A DNA stretch of 64,000 bases. It comes from Maniola hyperantus (taxonomy: Eukaryota > Arthropoda > Insecta > Lepidoptera > Nymphalidae). The stretch covers positions 10,549,554-10,613,553 of the forward strand of contig NC_048557.2 of NCBI RefSeq assembly GCF_902806685.2, given 5' to 3'. Positions 30,700-40,590 of this stretch are shown one piece after another. The translations under genes were made by a program, and so were the position numbers. How positions within the stretch are numbered: position 1 is the stretch's first letter; every line of letters begins with the position of its first letter. The notes under the pieces are model-generated. The model searched no databases. It had not been told where the DNA came from and saw only the letters and a program-made list of their open reading frames with translations.

Positions 30700-30915
30700 C
30701 GACCTTCAATCTTTGATGACTGATTGGAACGCCAGAAAACGGAACCAGCAGGGCGATTGTCTAAAACCTGCATCAATCATTATTACAATCTCAATTGTTC
30801 TGATTGGCTGAATTTGTGTGATTCTTGTTGCAACAATGCATTGTGGCCAATAGTGAGCGAGCATTAACCAATCAGAGATGATTGCGATCGTGACATTGTA
30901 GCTGTCAAACAACCG
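30700..30915. repeat. Dispersed repeat O, copy 2
   Basis: Inverse orientation to 17015-17190: AAAACCTGCATCAATCATTA, TGTTGCAACAATGCATTGTG, AACCAATCAGAGATGATTGC and TGACATTGTAGCTGTCAAA. Confidence 0.65.
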
Positions 30916-31175
30916 CGGTAGAGCCACGGGTTAAGTAAACAATTAGAATGCGTCTCTTAATGTTTATTATGTCATCTGTGGTAAATAAAGAAATAAACTT
31001 CTTCAATATTATGTACCTACGCGATAACAGCAAATATGTTAATTAGGTTAATAGTTCAAGATGTTGATAAGCTTGAGAACCTCTTTGGCACAGTCACCTG
31101 GCAATCCAGAGGTCCAAGGTTCGTTTGGTATTTGAGTTGGATATTGAAAATTATATTTTGATATAAATAATTAAT

Positions 31176-31435
31176 TTTTAGGGTTCCATACCTCAAAAGA
31201 AAAAAGGAACCCTTATTGGATCACTTTGTTGTCTGTCTGTTTGTCTGTCTGTCCGTCTGTTTCACGGTTTACAGATTTTTCCCCGAATGCTATAAGACCT
31301 ACATACGTGTCAAATTTCATGATTCTAAGTCAACGGGAAGTACCCTGTAGGTTTCTTGACAGACCGACAGATAGACAACAAAGTGATCCTATAAGGGTTC
31401 CGTTTTTTCCTTTGAGGTACGGAACCCTAAAAAAA
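31176..31435. mobile_element. R420 3' ends in fold-back arrangement
   Basis: 31176-31262 is the R420 end on minus (AGGGTTCCATACCTCAAAAG ... GTCTGTCCGTCTG); 31263-31435 is the 3' third on plus (CACGGTTTACAGATTTTTCC ... GTACGGAACCCTAAAAA). Both outer ends are the same 3' terminus. Confidence 0.75.
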
Positions 31436-31610
31436 CAGGAAGTTTCATTGAAAGCAATCAAACGGCATTGAGTCAGTGCGCACAGTCGGTAGTCGGTACC
31501 GCACTTATGCAATACCGGCAGGCAGATGTTTTTAATTGATGTTAATTTAACGCTCCTGCATTGTTGAATAGAGCTAACGGCGGGGTTGGCACTAACTTTT
31601 TAATATTTAA

Positions 31611-32264
31611 AAAAAACTGGCCAAGTACGTGTCTTATTCGCGCACCGAGGATTCCGTAGGTACTACAGTCGTATTTTGTCGACATTTTGCACGATAAATC
31701 AAAAGCTATAAAATCTGTTTAAGAATACATATAGGTATACACTTGGTATAGTTATCTTACTTTGAAAATTGAAAATAATAAGTAACTAGCTGATGCCCGC
31801 GACTTCGTCCGCGTGGAATTAGGTTTTTTTTAAATCCCGTGGGAACTCTTTGATTTTCCGGGATAAAAAGTAGCCTATGTCACTCTCCGGGTCTTTATCT
31901 ATACCCATGCAAAAAATCACGTCAATCCGTTGCACCGTTGCGACGTGATTGAAGGACAAACCAACAAACCAAGAAACAAACACACTTTCGCATTTATATA
32001 AGGGTACTGATTATTTGTTAATCAAACAATTTTTTTTTTTTTATGCCGATACCACAAATCCACCTTTTTCCCTTACTTGTGCTATGAGACCTTCCTACTT
32101 GCAAAATTTCATGATTCTAGGTCAACGGGAAATCTCCTACTTATAGGTTTTCTTGATAGACACGACTGGCAGACGGACAGACAGACAACGAAGTGATCCT
32201 ATAAGGGTTCCTTTTGAGGTACGGAACCCTTCGTGTACAAGCCCGACTCGTACTTGACCGATCT
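31611..32264 (+). mobile_element. R420 split by HelC, with an inverted head added at its end
   Basis: Head AAAAAACTGGCCAAGTACGT from 31611; HelC at 31786-32010; remainder to GAGGTACGGAACCCT. Then TCGTGTACAAGCCCGACTCG and TACTTGACCGATC (to 32264) is the R420 head inverted, joined through the shared ACGGAACCCT. Confidence 0.75.
31786..32010 (-). mobile_element. HelC Helitron, complete, inside R420
   Basis: A-CTAGCTGATGCCCGCGACTT to AAGGGTACTGA-T. R420 sequence resumes at 32011. Confidence 0.9.
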
Positions 32265-32598
32265 TTTACCTAATACTGCGATCTCACCGAAGAAAAACAT
32301 TAGCTAGTCGATGAAAAACCTTTTAGAACTAAAAAATTGTGATCTAGAGTCTAGACAATTGACAGCCCTGAGCTAAAAGCCTAATGACTGTGTCTGCAGA
32401 GACTATAGCTTCACGTGACTTTTTTTTAATGACAGTTCGTTCTGTGTCATTATCTAGGGTACGTGCGATGGTGCACTATTTTCAGCATTTTCTCATAATT
32501 ACACTAATTACTGTTGTAGACTTACTTTTTACTACCGTGAAGATTACCGTGTAGATTTATCCATACTTCCCTCACATGATATGAAAGAATATAGACTA
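32265..32598. other. Unassigned stretch
   Basis: No repeat or coding signal recognised. Confidence 0.5.
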
Positions 32599-32972
32599 AG
32601 AGCCAGTGCGTGCCAGACCTTCGTCAGTTTATAAAAGCTGAAAATTTCTCGGCGTATTGTTCCCAACAAAGGGAGGAACGATCAGCGACTATGAAGTTAA
32701 ACTAAACTTAAACTTTAAGGGCATCTGCCAGGGGGTTGCCACGACACCGAGTGTATGGCATTGCATGACGTGATTTCTAATACTATTCCGAAGAAAATGT
32801 AAAGAAATAGATCTCTTAAGTACTCTGACGTAAGATTTTTTACACCTTTATTACCTGATCCACAATGATTCAAACTTCATAGTAGCTGATCGTTCCTCCC
32901 TGTGTTGGGGACAATACACAGAGAAACTTTCAGCTTTTATAAAATAACACATGTCTGACACGTGCTGGCTCT
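32599..32972. mobile_element. MITE with ~100-base inverted arms
   Basis: Left AGAGCCAGTGCGTGCCAGAC ... GGGAGGAACGATCAGCGACT ... ATGAAGTT; the right arm is its complement with scattered mismatches to TGCTGGCTCT. Unique centre of about 160 bases. Target duplication unclear because CTCTCTCT follows. Confidence 0.75.
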
Positions 32973-33057
32973 CTCTCTCTAATATAGGCATAATATTATA
33001 ATATAGATACCTATAGCATATCATAGATAAGGCCTGGCTGGCCACCCTAAGGCTTCA

Positions 33058-33270
33058 TCCATACTAATATTATGTATGCGAAAGTCTGTCTCTCTGTCTG
33101 CTAGCTTTTCACGGTCCATCCGTTCAACCGATTTTGACAAAATTTGGTACAGAGATAGATTGGATCTCGGGGAAGGACATAAGCTACTTTTTATCCCGGA
33201 AAATCAAAGAGTTCCTATGGGATTTTTTAAGACCTAAATCCACGCGAGCGAAGTCGCGGGCATCAGCTAG
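33058..33270 (+). mobile_element. HelB Helitron, complete
   Basis: A-TCCATACTAATATTATGTAT to GGGCATCAGCTAG-T; hairpin CGCGAGCGAAGTCGCG. Confidence 0.9.
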
Positions 33271-33319
33271 TAGATATTATTATATAAATATGATGTAAGA
33301 CATGAATGCAAATAAAGAA

Positions 33320-33547
33320 TCTAAATATATAAAAGGAAAAGGTGACTGACTGACTGACTGACTGACTGATCTATCAACGCACAGCTCAAACTACTGGATG
33401 GATCGGGCTGAAATTTGGCATGCAGATAGCTATGATGACGTAGGCATCCGCTAAGAAAGGATTTTTAAAAATTCAACCCCTAAGGGGGTGAAATAGAGGT
33501 TTCAAATTTGTGTAGTCCACGCGGACGAAGTCGCGAGCATAAGCTAG
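33320..33547 (+). mobile_element. HelA Helitron, complete
   Basis: A-TCTAAATATATAAAAGGAAA, five GACT units, CATCCGCTAAGAAAGG, hairpin CGCGGACGAAGTCGCG, GCATAAGCTAG-T. A good reference copy for the family. Confidence 0.9.
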
Positions 33548-34486
33548 TAAAGAATATACGTCGTTTCGTGAATAAGATATTTCCTTTTATGATCTAGGGA
33601 GGGATTTAAGAAGTGAACCCATTAAGATTTTTACTACATTATAGGCAGTAATGAATTCTTGAAATTGGAGGATTCTAAAAATAGAATTCTGAAAGTCATG
33701 GAATATCTTATTACTTTAGTTGAAACTACGCCGAGTTAATTATCTTGTACTGACAAGCAAAAAGTAATTAACACGGTTTTCTAAGGAACCAACTACCTAG
33801 TTGCTGGAAAACCTTACAAACTGCCAATTCATTGGGTGGGCCCACTAGCTACTATTAGAGAAAAAAATCCTATTAAAGTGGTATAACCTCGCCCAGACTC
33901 GCGCACCGAGGGTTCCGTACCAACTACAGTCGTATTTTCTCGACATTTCGCACGATAAATCGATAACGATAGTCGATTTATTCGTCTTCACAAAAATCAA
34001 TCAGACAAACTCGACAATCGATTGTTCAATTGTTAAATTAATGTAGTATACGATTGTAAGTTGTAACTGTGAAAAATCGCTTGTAAAGTCTTTGTGAAGA
34101 AAAACAATAATTTTATCAAATGAAAATGATTTAAGTTAGCAAAATTACGTATCTCTCTATTATAAACTGTCATGCCTACAACATCGCCTTTGTCCGAACC
34201 GAAGTTGAAATTTCAATTTCGTTGAAATAGTGACGCAAGCTGTTACATTTCCGTTGGGTTTAGTATTCAGTCGGCGCTGTGAAAGATGAGCGACATGATA
34301 TACACGAGCCAGATATCATCAATAACGTTGAATGGAGTATACAGAATCGTATACTGAACTGATTTTGACAACGCTGTCACGTGGCGTCACTGTACCCAAG
34401 CGCAGTGTGATTAACTGTTGAAATTACTGAGAGATACGAAATGTAATTTGTATCCAAACATAATCTTTTTTATTACATGAAATTCA
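33548..34486. other. Mostly unassigned; R420 head fragment
   Basis: 33888-33965 matches the R420 head (CTCGCGCACCGAGGGTTCCG, TTTCTCGACATTTCGCACGA). The rest is unique, including a TTGAAATTTCAATTTCGTTG palindromic patch near 34207. Confidence 0.5.
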
Positions 34487-34690
34487 AAGTCCTGTCTGAC
34501 TGACTGACTTATATATCAACGCACAGCCTAAACCGCTGGTCGGAGACATGAAATTTTGAAATGAAAGTATGTTCTTTGTAAAGAGTAAATATTTCCTAAG
34601 AAAGGATTTTGCGAAATTCCACCCATAAGTGGGTTAAATTGGGGATGCAAGTTTGTATGAAAGTCCGTCATTTTTGAAGTTACATCGATG
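34487..34690 (+). mobile_element. HelA-related diverged element
   Basis: CTGTCTGACTGACTGACTTA, ATATCAACGCACAGCC, TCCTAAGAAAGGATTTTGCG, AAGTGGGTTAAATTGGGG. Similar to HelA in order, but different in detail; no CTAG end found. Confidence 0.5.
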
Positions 34691-35201
34691 AAAATTGGTA
34701 TTTAAGCTTTCGTTTAAAAATAAAAAAATACGTCACGTAATATCACGATTTTTAAAATTAGAAATTAAATAAAAATTAGTAAACGAGTATTTTTGACCAA
34801 AGCTTTTATGGAAAAACATGTAGATGCAAAAATATTATGCCCGCAAAGCTTTCGATGTATGATTAGTCTACTATTTTCGAAAAACTAACTAAAATTTCAA
34901 TTTTCGCGGCTGGATGTATCGAACCACCTTAACACTAACTGTTCAGTTCCACGATTAAAAATTTAACAGCTTACGTACCTAACCGCTAGAAAATAATGAA
35001 ATAGGTGGGAAGTATTTAAGCCTTGGGGAAAAACGGATTACATTATCATCCAACTATTCACGGAATTTCCCCGAAGTCTACGGCACGCGGTTTTTCATTA
35101 GAGCCGGCCCTTTACACTTGTTGGCTTTATGCGATGAAGAGATTACCTATGTCAACGGAGTTCCAACTACTTGTTTAATACCTATACAGTCCTGGGGGGT
35201 G
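34691..35201. other. Unassigned stretch
   Basis: A+T-rich, nothing recognised. Confidence 0.5.
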
Positions 35202-35552
35202 ATTTTTTTTTATTTTTTTTATTCAGATACAAGTTAGCCCTTGACTGCAATCTCACCTGGTGGTAAGTGATGATGCAGTCTAAGATGATAGCGGGCTAAC
35301 CTGGAAGGGGTATGGCAGTTTTTATTAAACCCATACATACCCCTTTGGTTTCTACACGGCATCGTACCGGAACGCTAAATCGCTTGGCGGCACGGCTTTG
35401 CCGGTAGGGTGGTAACTAGCCACGGCCGAAGCCTCCCACCAGACCAGACCAGAAATTTAGAAATTATAAAATTCCAAACCCCTGCCAGGAATCGAACCCG
35501 GGACCTCCCACTATTAAGACCACAGCGCTCACCACTGCGCCAGGGAGGTCGT
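35202..35552 (-). mobile_element. SINE-3, full length
   Basis: Complement of the 3420-3769 copy from the A-rich tail to CACTGCGCCAGGGAGGTCGT. Both promoter boxes are kept (GGAATCGAACCC is the B-box complement). Confidence 0.85.
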
Positions 35553-35744
35553 CAAATTACGTAAAACGTTGCAGTAGCGACAGCAACGCGACAGCAGTAG
35601 CAATGCGACAGTTCATTTGCTGTCTCGCTTCTTCTTATTTTGCTTTGTGGCTATTGCTGTCTCTCTCTAGCTGGACGTTTGACAGCAATGATCGCGAGAT
35701 TTACGCCTGTCGCAAGCCTATCGCGAGATACGTAATCACCCCGC

Positions 35745-35980
35745 TGTTGTCGCACTTGTGGTTGCCGCCTTTTGCAACGGAAGTCACGTGACTTGTTGCG
35801 GGGAAGCCATCTTGAGTCGATGCTTTTTGTGTTTAGGTCGCCATTTGATTGAGTGGTTGCAATAACTATTATTGTGCCCTAATCAAGTTGATATTGCAGT
35901 TAGGTTATTATAAAGGGTAAAACTCTCGACAGCCTGTGCGCGTTGCGATTAATATTTAATTTCACTTCTGGTATGTTTAT
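35745..35980 (+). repeat. Dispersed unit P, copy 1
   Basis: CGCACTTGTGGTTGCCGCCT, GGAAGTCACGTGACTTG, GAAGCCATCTTGAGTCGA, TTTGTGTTTAGGTCGCCAT, AAAGGGTAAAACTCTCGA, CTTCTGGTATGTTTA. The inverse copy at 54638-55157 shares this order. Contains CACGTG and, on the minus strand, AAGATGGC-type motifs. Class unknown. Confidence 0.75.
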
Positions 35981-36068
35981 AGTCCGTACAAAATGACTAC
36001 TCGCGCGCCATTTTAACTCGTTCGGTCGGTATTTTAACTTAATATTGGCACCGATTCTAAGCTCAACC

Positions 36069-36308
36069 TAATTTTAGAGTATTCGCACCCTCTTCTTACT
36101 ATTGTAATATGAAAAGGACAGAAGCAGTTTGACATTTCTAAATTTATTTTTTAGATGGTAAAACCCGTGATTTTAGCACGCACTCGCGAACCTACTGTTT
36201 AAATTTGTATTGTGCACTAAAATTTAGAGTCTTTAAATGTGAAAGTCATGTTCCGTTCCTTTTTTAGCATTAGTAAAAAGAAAAGGATGCAGATACTCTA
36301 AATTTAGT
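36069..36308. mobile_element. MITE family K, copy 2
   Basis: AATTTTAGAGTATTCGCACC at the left and GGATGCAGATACTCTAAATT at the right, with AATATGAAAAGGAC and GTTCCGTTCCTTTTTTAGC inside. Confidence 0.7.
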
Positions 36309-36458
36309 TTAGAGAGAGACTAGAGAATCGGGGCCATTGTTGTAACATTTCGTTAGTTTCCAACAGCGATAACAGATGGCACCACTAGGTGGATATGTCG
36401 CGCAAGCACCCATCGCCTTTGAAACGTATATATCTCAAAGCTGTAGCGGCCAATAGGG

Positions 36459-36617
36459 CCTACGCACAGTGGCGTGCAGCTCATAGAGGCATAAACGCAC
36501 TGCTTACCCGCGTTGTAAAAAATCAATGCTTATTTTTCATCAAAACCTGCCGGAAAATAAGTTCATACCTAAATGCATACCCTGGCTTGAAATCCTGTGC
36601 ACGCCACTGCCTACGCA
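36459..36617. mobile_element. 143-bp hAT-like MITE with 8-bp target duplication, copy 1
   Basis: Element 36467-36609, ends CAGTGGCGTGCA/TGCACGCCACTG (12 perfect bases). CCTACGCA flanks it at 36459-36466 and 36610-36617. Differs from the 44071 copy at 4 of 143 positions. Non-coding. Confidence 0.92.
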
Positions 36618-36654
36618 GCATAGTCAATCCGAAACAACACAAAAAAAATGTTTT

Positions 36655-36749
36655 GTATCTTATGGTAAATTAAAACTACCTGACTATTCATAAGCACTTT
36701 TAAAAAGTTTACATGAATAAAAAAACATTCTATTCTATTCTATTCTATC
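36655..36749 (+). mobile_element. LINE-G 3' tail fragment
   Basis: TGGTAAATTAAAACTACCTG to an ATTCTATTCTATTCTAT tail. Confidence 0.75.
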
Positions 36750-37149
36750 CTTCTCGGAACTCGGAAGGGTCATCAGTACCTAATCACTCTTGGGACTTGC
36801 CTAATATACCGCCGGTATAACGGTTTACCCAGGGTTTGCAGCCGCCGAGTCGGCACTGCCCTCGGTACCCTAGTGCTGGTTTCATGGATCATGTAATAAG
36901 CTATAGTGATTATTGAATATACGCTTTTACTATACTCGCTGCGTTTCTTTGGCCGCAGCAGCCCTTCCCCTACGTAACAAGCGTTACATTGTGTCCAATT
37001 GCATGTCAAAAGTACTAAGTAAGTAAGGATTAAAATAGTACATTTGACATGCAATTTGACACATAAAGTTAACCGAACATAGACCGAACCGACCGAACAT
37101 AGAACCAACACGTCTCAATACTTAACAAACTGAAAATAAAAACGAGGTT
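36750..37149. other. Unassigned, with a 72-bp inverted repeat
   Basis: 36991-37062 has arms GTGTCCAATTGCATGTCAAA and AGTACATTTGACATGCAATT-TGACAC, nearly complementary over ~25 bases: a possible small MITE. The rest is unassigned. Confidence 0.5.
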
Positions 37150-37440
37150 ATATACCTAACATCTGTCTGCAAAGGACCCTCGAATACTTCGGTCACATCG
37201 CAAGAAAGGACGCCAGCAATATTGAAAAACTCATGGTCACTGGGAAGATCGAAGGAAAGAGACCCCGCGGACGTAGACCGAGACGTTTGGTCAGACCAAA
37301 TAAAAGAAGCGGTCGCCACACCTATCTGCGATGCAATCCACGCGGCAGGAAACAGAGGGAAATGGCAAAACATCGTAGCAAAGATTGTATCTAAGAAAGC
37401 CACGATCCTCAAAATTGAGGGGGCGACGCAGGAAGAAGAG
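37150..37440 (+). mobile_element. RTE-like LINE C-terminus, frameshifted
   Basis: One frame gives YFGHIARKDASNIEKLMVTG and KIEGKRPRGRRPRR; the next frame continues WSDQIKEAVATPICDAIHAA and KWQNIVAKI. Together they follow the last domain of RTE-type ORFs; one frameshift near 37285. No RT domain. Confidence 0.7.
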
Positions 37441-38012
37441 AAGGGTCAGTCATACTCTCTTGTTTGTTCTTTGCTGTCGTGTTTACTAATGGCTCTTTGA
37501 AAGGGTTTCCTCAGTTAGCTGTGTCATGGATGGCTATGTAGGTGTATCCGGCTTTTCTACCGAGCGTAACTTATTCTGTTTACCTACTCTGTAAAAAGTT
37601 TTCAAGCGCTCTCATTCTGTAGCAGTTAAGTGACTTTTATTAAAAAAAAACTGGTCAAGTGCGATCTGAACGTGCATAACATTGGGTTCCGTAGCCATCT
37701 AAGTTGCCTTTGGCGGTTCATTCCTTTTGAACGGTATTTTTTTAATGATTTAAGGTGACGCAGTACGTTCGACCGAAATTGGCGGCGCACGTGGGTAATC
37801 TGTTTGCTTTTCACCTGACATTGTATGAGAAAGGTGAGAGGCACGATAATTTTCACCGAAATCAAGCGCGCGGAAGGGGTTTAGGAAAAGTAAACACAAT
37901 AAAAAATTGGTTTAAGTACCTGCTGAAGTGATACCTGCCTCGTTAAATAATAGATATTTTATCATTATGATTCTTTAAAAAACTACCGTTTGAGAATAGC
38001 CGTTTATAAATA
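37441..38012. other. Mostly unassigned; R420 head fragment
   Basis: 37640-37698 resembles the R420 head (ACTGGTCAAGTGCGATCTGA, TTGGGTTCCGTAGCC). Confidence 0.45.
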
Positions 38013-38203
38013 TCCTAATAGTTTGGATGGTTGTTACTCAATCACGAAAAAACAGCTGAACGGATTTGGATGAAATTTGGAATGGAGATAGATTAGACCC
38101 TTGATTAACACATAGGCTACTTTTTATCCCGGAAAGACAAAGAATTCCCGAGGGATTTAAAAAAATGTAAATCCTCGCGGACGAAGTCGCGGGCATCAGC
38201 TAG
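38013..38203 (+). mobile_element. HelB Helitron, diverged 5' part
   Basis: TCCTAATAGTTTGG at the left, GATGAAATTTGGAATGGAGA, TTTTATCCCGGAAAGACAAA, hairpin CGCGGACGAAGTCGCG, GGCATCAGCTAG-T. The GTCTGTCT run is replaced. Confidence 0.75.
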
Positions 38204-38219
38204 TTTTTAATAAAATCAA

Positions 38220-38415
38220 ATATAATAGCTATTAGGGCCGTAACAAACTGACACTGTTCTCAGCTCGACTGTGATAGACACTGATGATCGAGGTTATGTA
38301 CAATAATTGTTCCTAAATAATTTTAAATACACATCAAAGATTGCGGATCGGCAGGAATCGAACCCACGTCTCCTGGGATCGCGCCCGACGCTCTAACCAC
38401 TAAGCTACAGCCCGC
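38220..38415 (-). mobile_element. SINE-4, tRNA-derived
   Basis: The complement of 38335-38415 reads GGGCTGTAGCTTAGTGGTTA (A box) and GTGGGTTCGATTCC (B box). Downstream it continues AGATTGCGG complement, TTTAAAATTATTTAGGAACA and ACCTCGATCATCAGTGTC. The acceptor and anticodon stems pair poorly, so a SINE head is likelier than a tRNA gene. Confidence 0.6.
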
Positions 38416-38792
38416 TAACTGCCAGTGACGTAATTTGTGATGTGTATGCTCACTCAGTACTGAAATTTCCTTCAAGTGTAGGTAAAAACACTATAAAAAT
38501 TATAAAATAATTGTTCCGTTTTTCACTTTCCAGTACGGAACGCTAAAAAGTCTCCAGTCCACGCTCCGAGAAACAAATTACAATGGAAAGTTAACGCCAC
38601 TGAAAGACTTACGTTCAATAAAGGGAAAGCTGAAAATTCCCGTTAGTCACGAGGAAATGTTCGATTCTATTCCATTCGGCAAATGTTTTGAATTCGGCTC
38701 AACCCTCAATAGGGTCTTAGACTGTACTAGTAAAATGATGTGGTTTTTTATAGCGGTAAGTACTAAGTAGTTTAATGGGGCGAGAATTATTA
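38416..38792. other. Unassigned; R420 tail scrap
   Basis: GTTCCGTTTTTCACTTTCCA and GTACGGAACGCTAAAAAG (about 38513-38550) resemble the R420 end. Nothing else. Confidence 0.45.
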
Positions 38793-38955
38793 AATAAAAA
38801 ACCGGTCAAGTGCGAGCCAGGCTCGTGCAACGAGAGTTCCGTACTACAGTCGTATTTATTCGACACTTTGCAAGATTATTCAAAAACTATGATGCATAAA
38901 AATAAATAAAAATCTGTTTTAGAATGCACAAGTGAAGCCCTTTCATATGATATGA
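38793..38955 (+). mobile_element. R420 head
   Basis: AAAAAACCGGTCAAGTGCGA to AAGTGAAGCCCTTTCATATG. An ATATATATATATAATAATAA run follows at 39005-39032. Confidence 0.75.
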
Positions 38956-39034
38956 AGCGGAAGGGGTGTACTAATTAAATAAAGTAAATACACATAATAT
39001 ACGTATGTATATATATATATATAATAATAATATT

Positions 39035-39145
39035 GTACTTGCTGGTTCTTCTCGGTAGGAGCGGTATTCCGAACCAGTGGTAAATTAAACTAGTTGACGA
39101 TTAAAAAGCACTTGAAAAAGTTTACTTGAATAAAAATATATTCTA
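39035..39145 (+). mobile_element. LINE-G 3' tail fragment
   Basis: CTTGCTGGTTCTTCTCGGTA to TTACTTGAATAAAAATAT and the first ATTCT units. Confidence 0.75.
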
Positions 39146-39299
39146 TTCTATTCTAAAGTCCTTTTACTGCATATTGTTAAGTGTCTTTTAGAAGCTTGGT
39201 ACTTGGTAAAATAATAAAAAGCATAGCATAAAATTGGGTCATTCTAAACTCTAATTATGTAATGATTCCAGCTTTCCATCCTGCCTCCTTATATTTTTA
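39146..39299 (+). repeat. Direct duplication D2, copy 1
   Basis: TTCTATTCTAAAGTCCTTTT to CTGCCTCCTTATATTTTTA. The central ~90 bases (GAAGCTTGGTACTTGGTAAA ... TAATTATGTAATGA) match copy 2 without change. Confidence 0.85.
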
Positions 39300-39521
39300 C
39301 TAGCTTATGCTCGCGACTTCGTCCGCGTGGACTACACAAATTTCAAATAGCTATTAACCCCTTAGGGGTTGAATTTTCAAAAATCCTTTCTTAGCGGATG
39401 CCTTCTTCATAATCGCTATCTGCATGCCAAATTTCAACTCGATCCGTCTAGTAATTTGAGCTGTGCGTTGAAAGATCAGTCAGTCAGTCAGTCAGACACC
39501 TTTTCCGTTTGTATATTTAGA
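39300..39521 (-). mobile_element. HelA Helitron between D2 copies
   Basis: A-CTAGCTTATGCTCGCGACTT to TGTATATTTAGA-T. The CCCCTTAGGGGTTGAA block is intact; hairpin intact. Confidence 0.9.
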
Positions 39522-39680
39522 TTCTATTCTAAAGTCCTTTTACGTCATATAGTTAAAAGTGCCTTTCAGAAGCTTGGTACTTGGTAAAATAATAAAAAGC
39601 ATAGCATAAAATTGGGTCATTCTAAACTCTAATTATGTAATGACTCAATAGCTTTCCACCCTGCCTCCTTATATTATTAC
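39522..39680 (+). repeat. Direct duplication D2, copy 2
   Basis: Begins directly at the HelA 5' end with TTCTATTCTAAAGTCCTTTT and ends CTGCCTCCTTATATTATTAC. Confidence 0.85.
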
Positions 39681-39762
39681 AGAGCGGGAGCTTTTTACAA
39701 CATTAATCACCTTGCGGCTTCCGCTTCCTTCATAACTAAGGCTTGAAACACACAATGCGCGG

Positions 39763-40009
39763 ATTAAATGTTAAAAGAGCGTGGATTTGATCTGCAGCTC
39801 GTTCCAGCAACGCGCAGGACTGCAAATACTTTTTTATACGTGGCATAATATTGTATGTCAAATCTTTTAAAAGAGCAAACGCCGAGTTTCTTGCTGGTTC
39901 TTCTCGGTGGGAAGGCATTCCGAACCAGTGGTAGATGCACCTGACGATCCAAAAATACTTGTAAAAGTTTAATTGAATAAAAAATATTTTTATTTTATTT
40001 ATTTATTTA
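39763..40009 (+). mobile_element. LINE-G 3' end
   Basis: Last codons (AAAAGAGCGTGGATTTGA) then CAGCTCGTTCCAGCAACGCG, GAGTTTCTTGCTGGTTCTTC, and a TTTTATTTTATTTATTTAT tail. Confidence 0.8.
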
Positions 40010-40082
40010 TTGCTTTTCACAGCGCATTTTATACGATCGTAGGCCATGATTTGAATATTAACCAATCAAAGTTAATAAAATG

Positions 40083-40590
40083 TAGGCATATTCTAGGCGC
40101 GGGAAAGCGCGGGTGACGTGCGGGTGTGCGAGGCATCCCCCGCCTCATACCCCGATTTCCATCTTAAGGTTCGTCCGCACCTGAGCGGCGCGGCGCGGTG
40201 CTTCAGTCCGACTGCAGAACGCGTCACTTCACGCCGCTCGACGGTGCCTACCGCACTACAACTTCAGTACGCGGCACCTCGCGTCACTTGCGCGTCACTT
40301 TTATACCCGTTCGCGTACGAGCGCGAAGCGCCGTGCCGCGCCGCTGTGTATGTCGCGCTAGCGTCACTGCACTGCGCGTCGCTTCGCTGCGCTTCAAAAT
40401 ATTCTCTCCAGCCGTGCCGCGCGGCAACGCGCGGTGAAGCGCTGTGCAGCGCCGCTCTAGTGCGATATGCGCCATACAAAATGATAGAAATGATATTTTG
40501 AAGCTCTGTGCCGCGACGTGCAGCTCGCTGAAGCGCCGCGCCGCGCCGCTCAGGTGCGGACGAACCTTTAAACTGTCGCAGACTAGAACT
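40083..40590 (+). repeat. GC-rich fold-back repeat (FB), copy 4, split by a MITE
   Basis: 40083-40163 (GGCGCGGGAAAGCGCGGGTG ... CCCCGATTTCCATC) and 40571-40590 (AACTGTCGCAGACTAG) are the two sides of the FB end that normally reads CCATCTCAACCTGTCGCGTA. Confidence 0.65.
40167..40567. mobile_element. GC-rich MITE, TTA target, nested in FB
   Basis: Ends AGGTTCGTCCGCACCTGAGC and its complement pair for about 40 bases (GCGGCGCGGCGCGG inside). TTA at 40164-40166 and 40568-40570. The TWA target and AGG-TTC ends suggest PIF/Harbinger. ORFs here arise from high GC, not from genes. Confidence 0.8.

Noticed and set aside
38335..38415. Functional tRNA gene on the minus strand
   Set aside because: A and B boxes are good, but acceptor and anticodon stems pair poorly and a SINE-like body follows. 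Called SINE-4.
39005..39032. (AT)n/(ATA)n run as a promoter TATA region
   Set aside because: Simple-sequence repeat between an R420 head and a LINE tail; no gene downstream.
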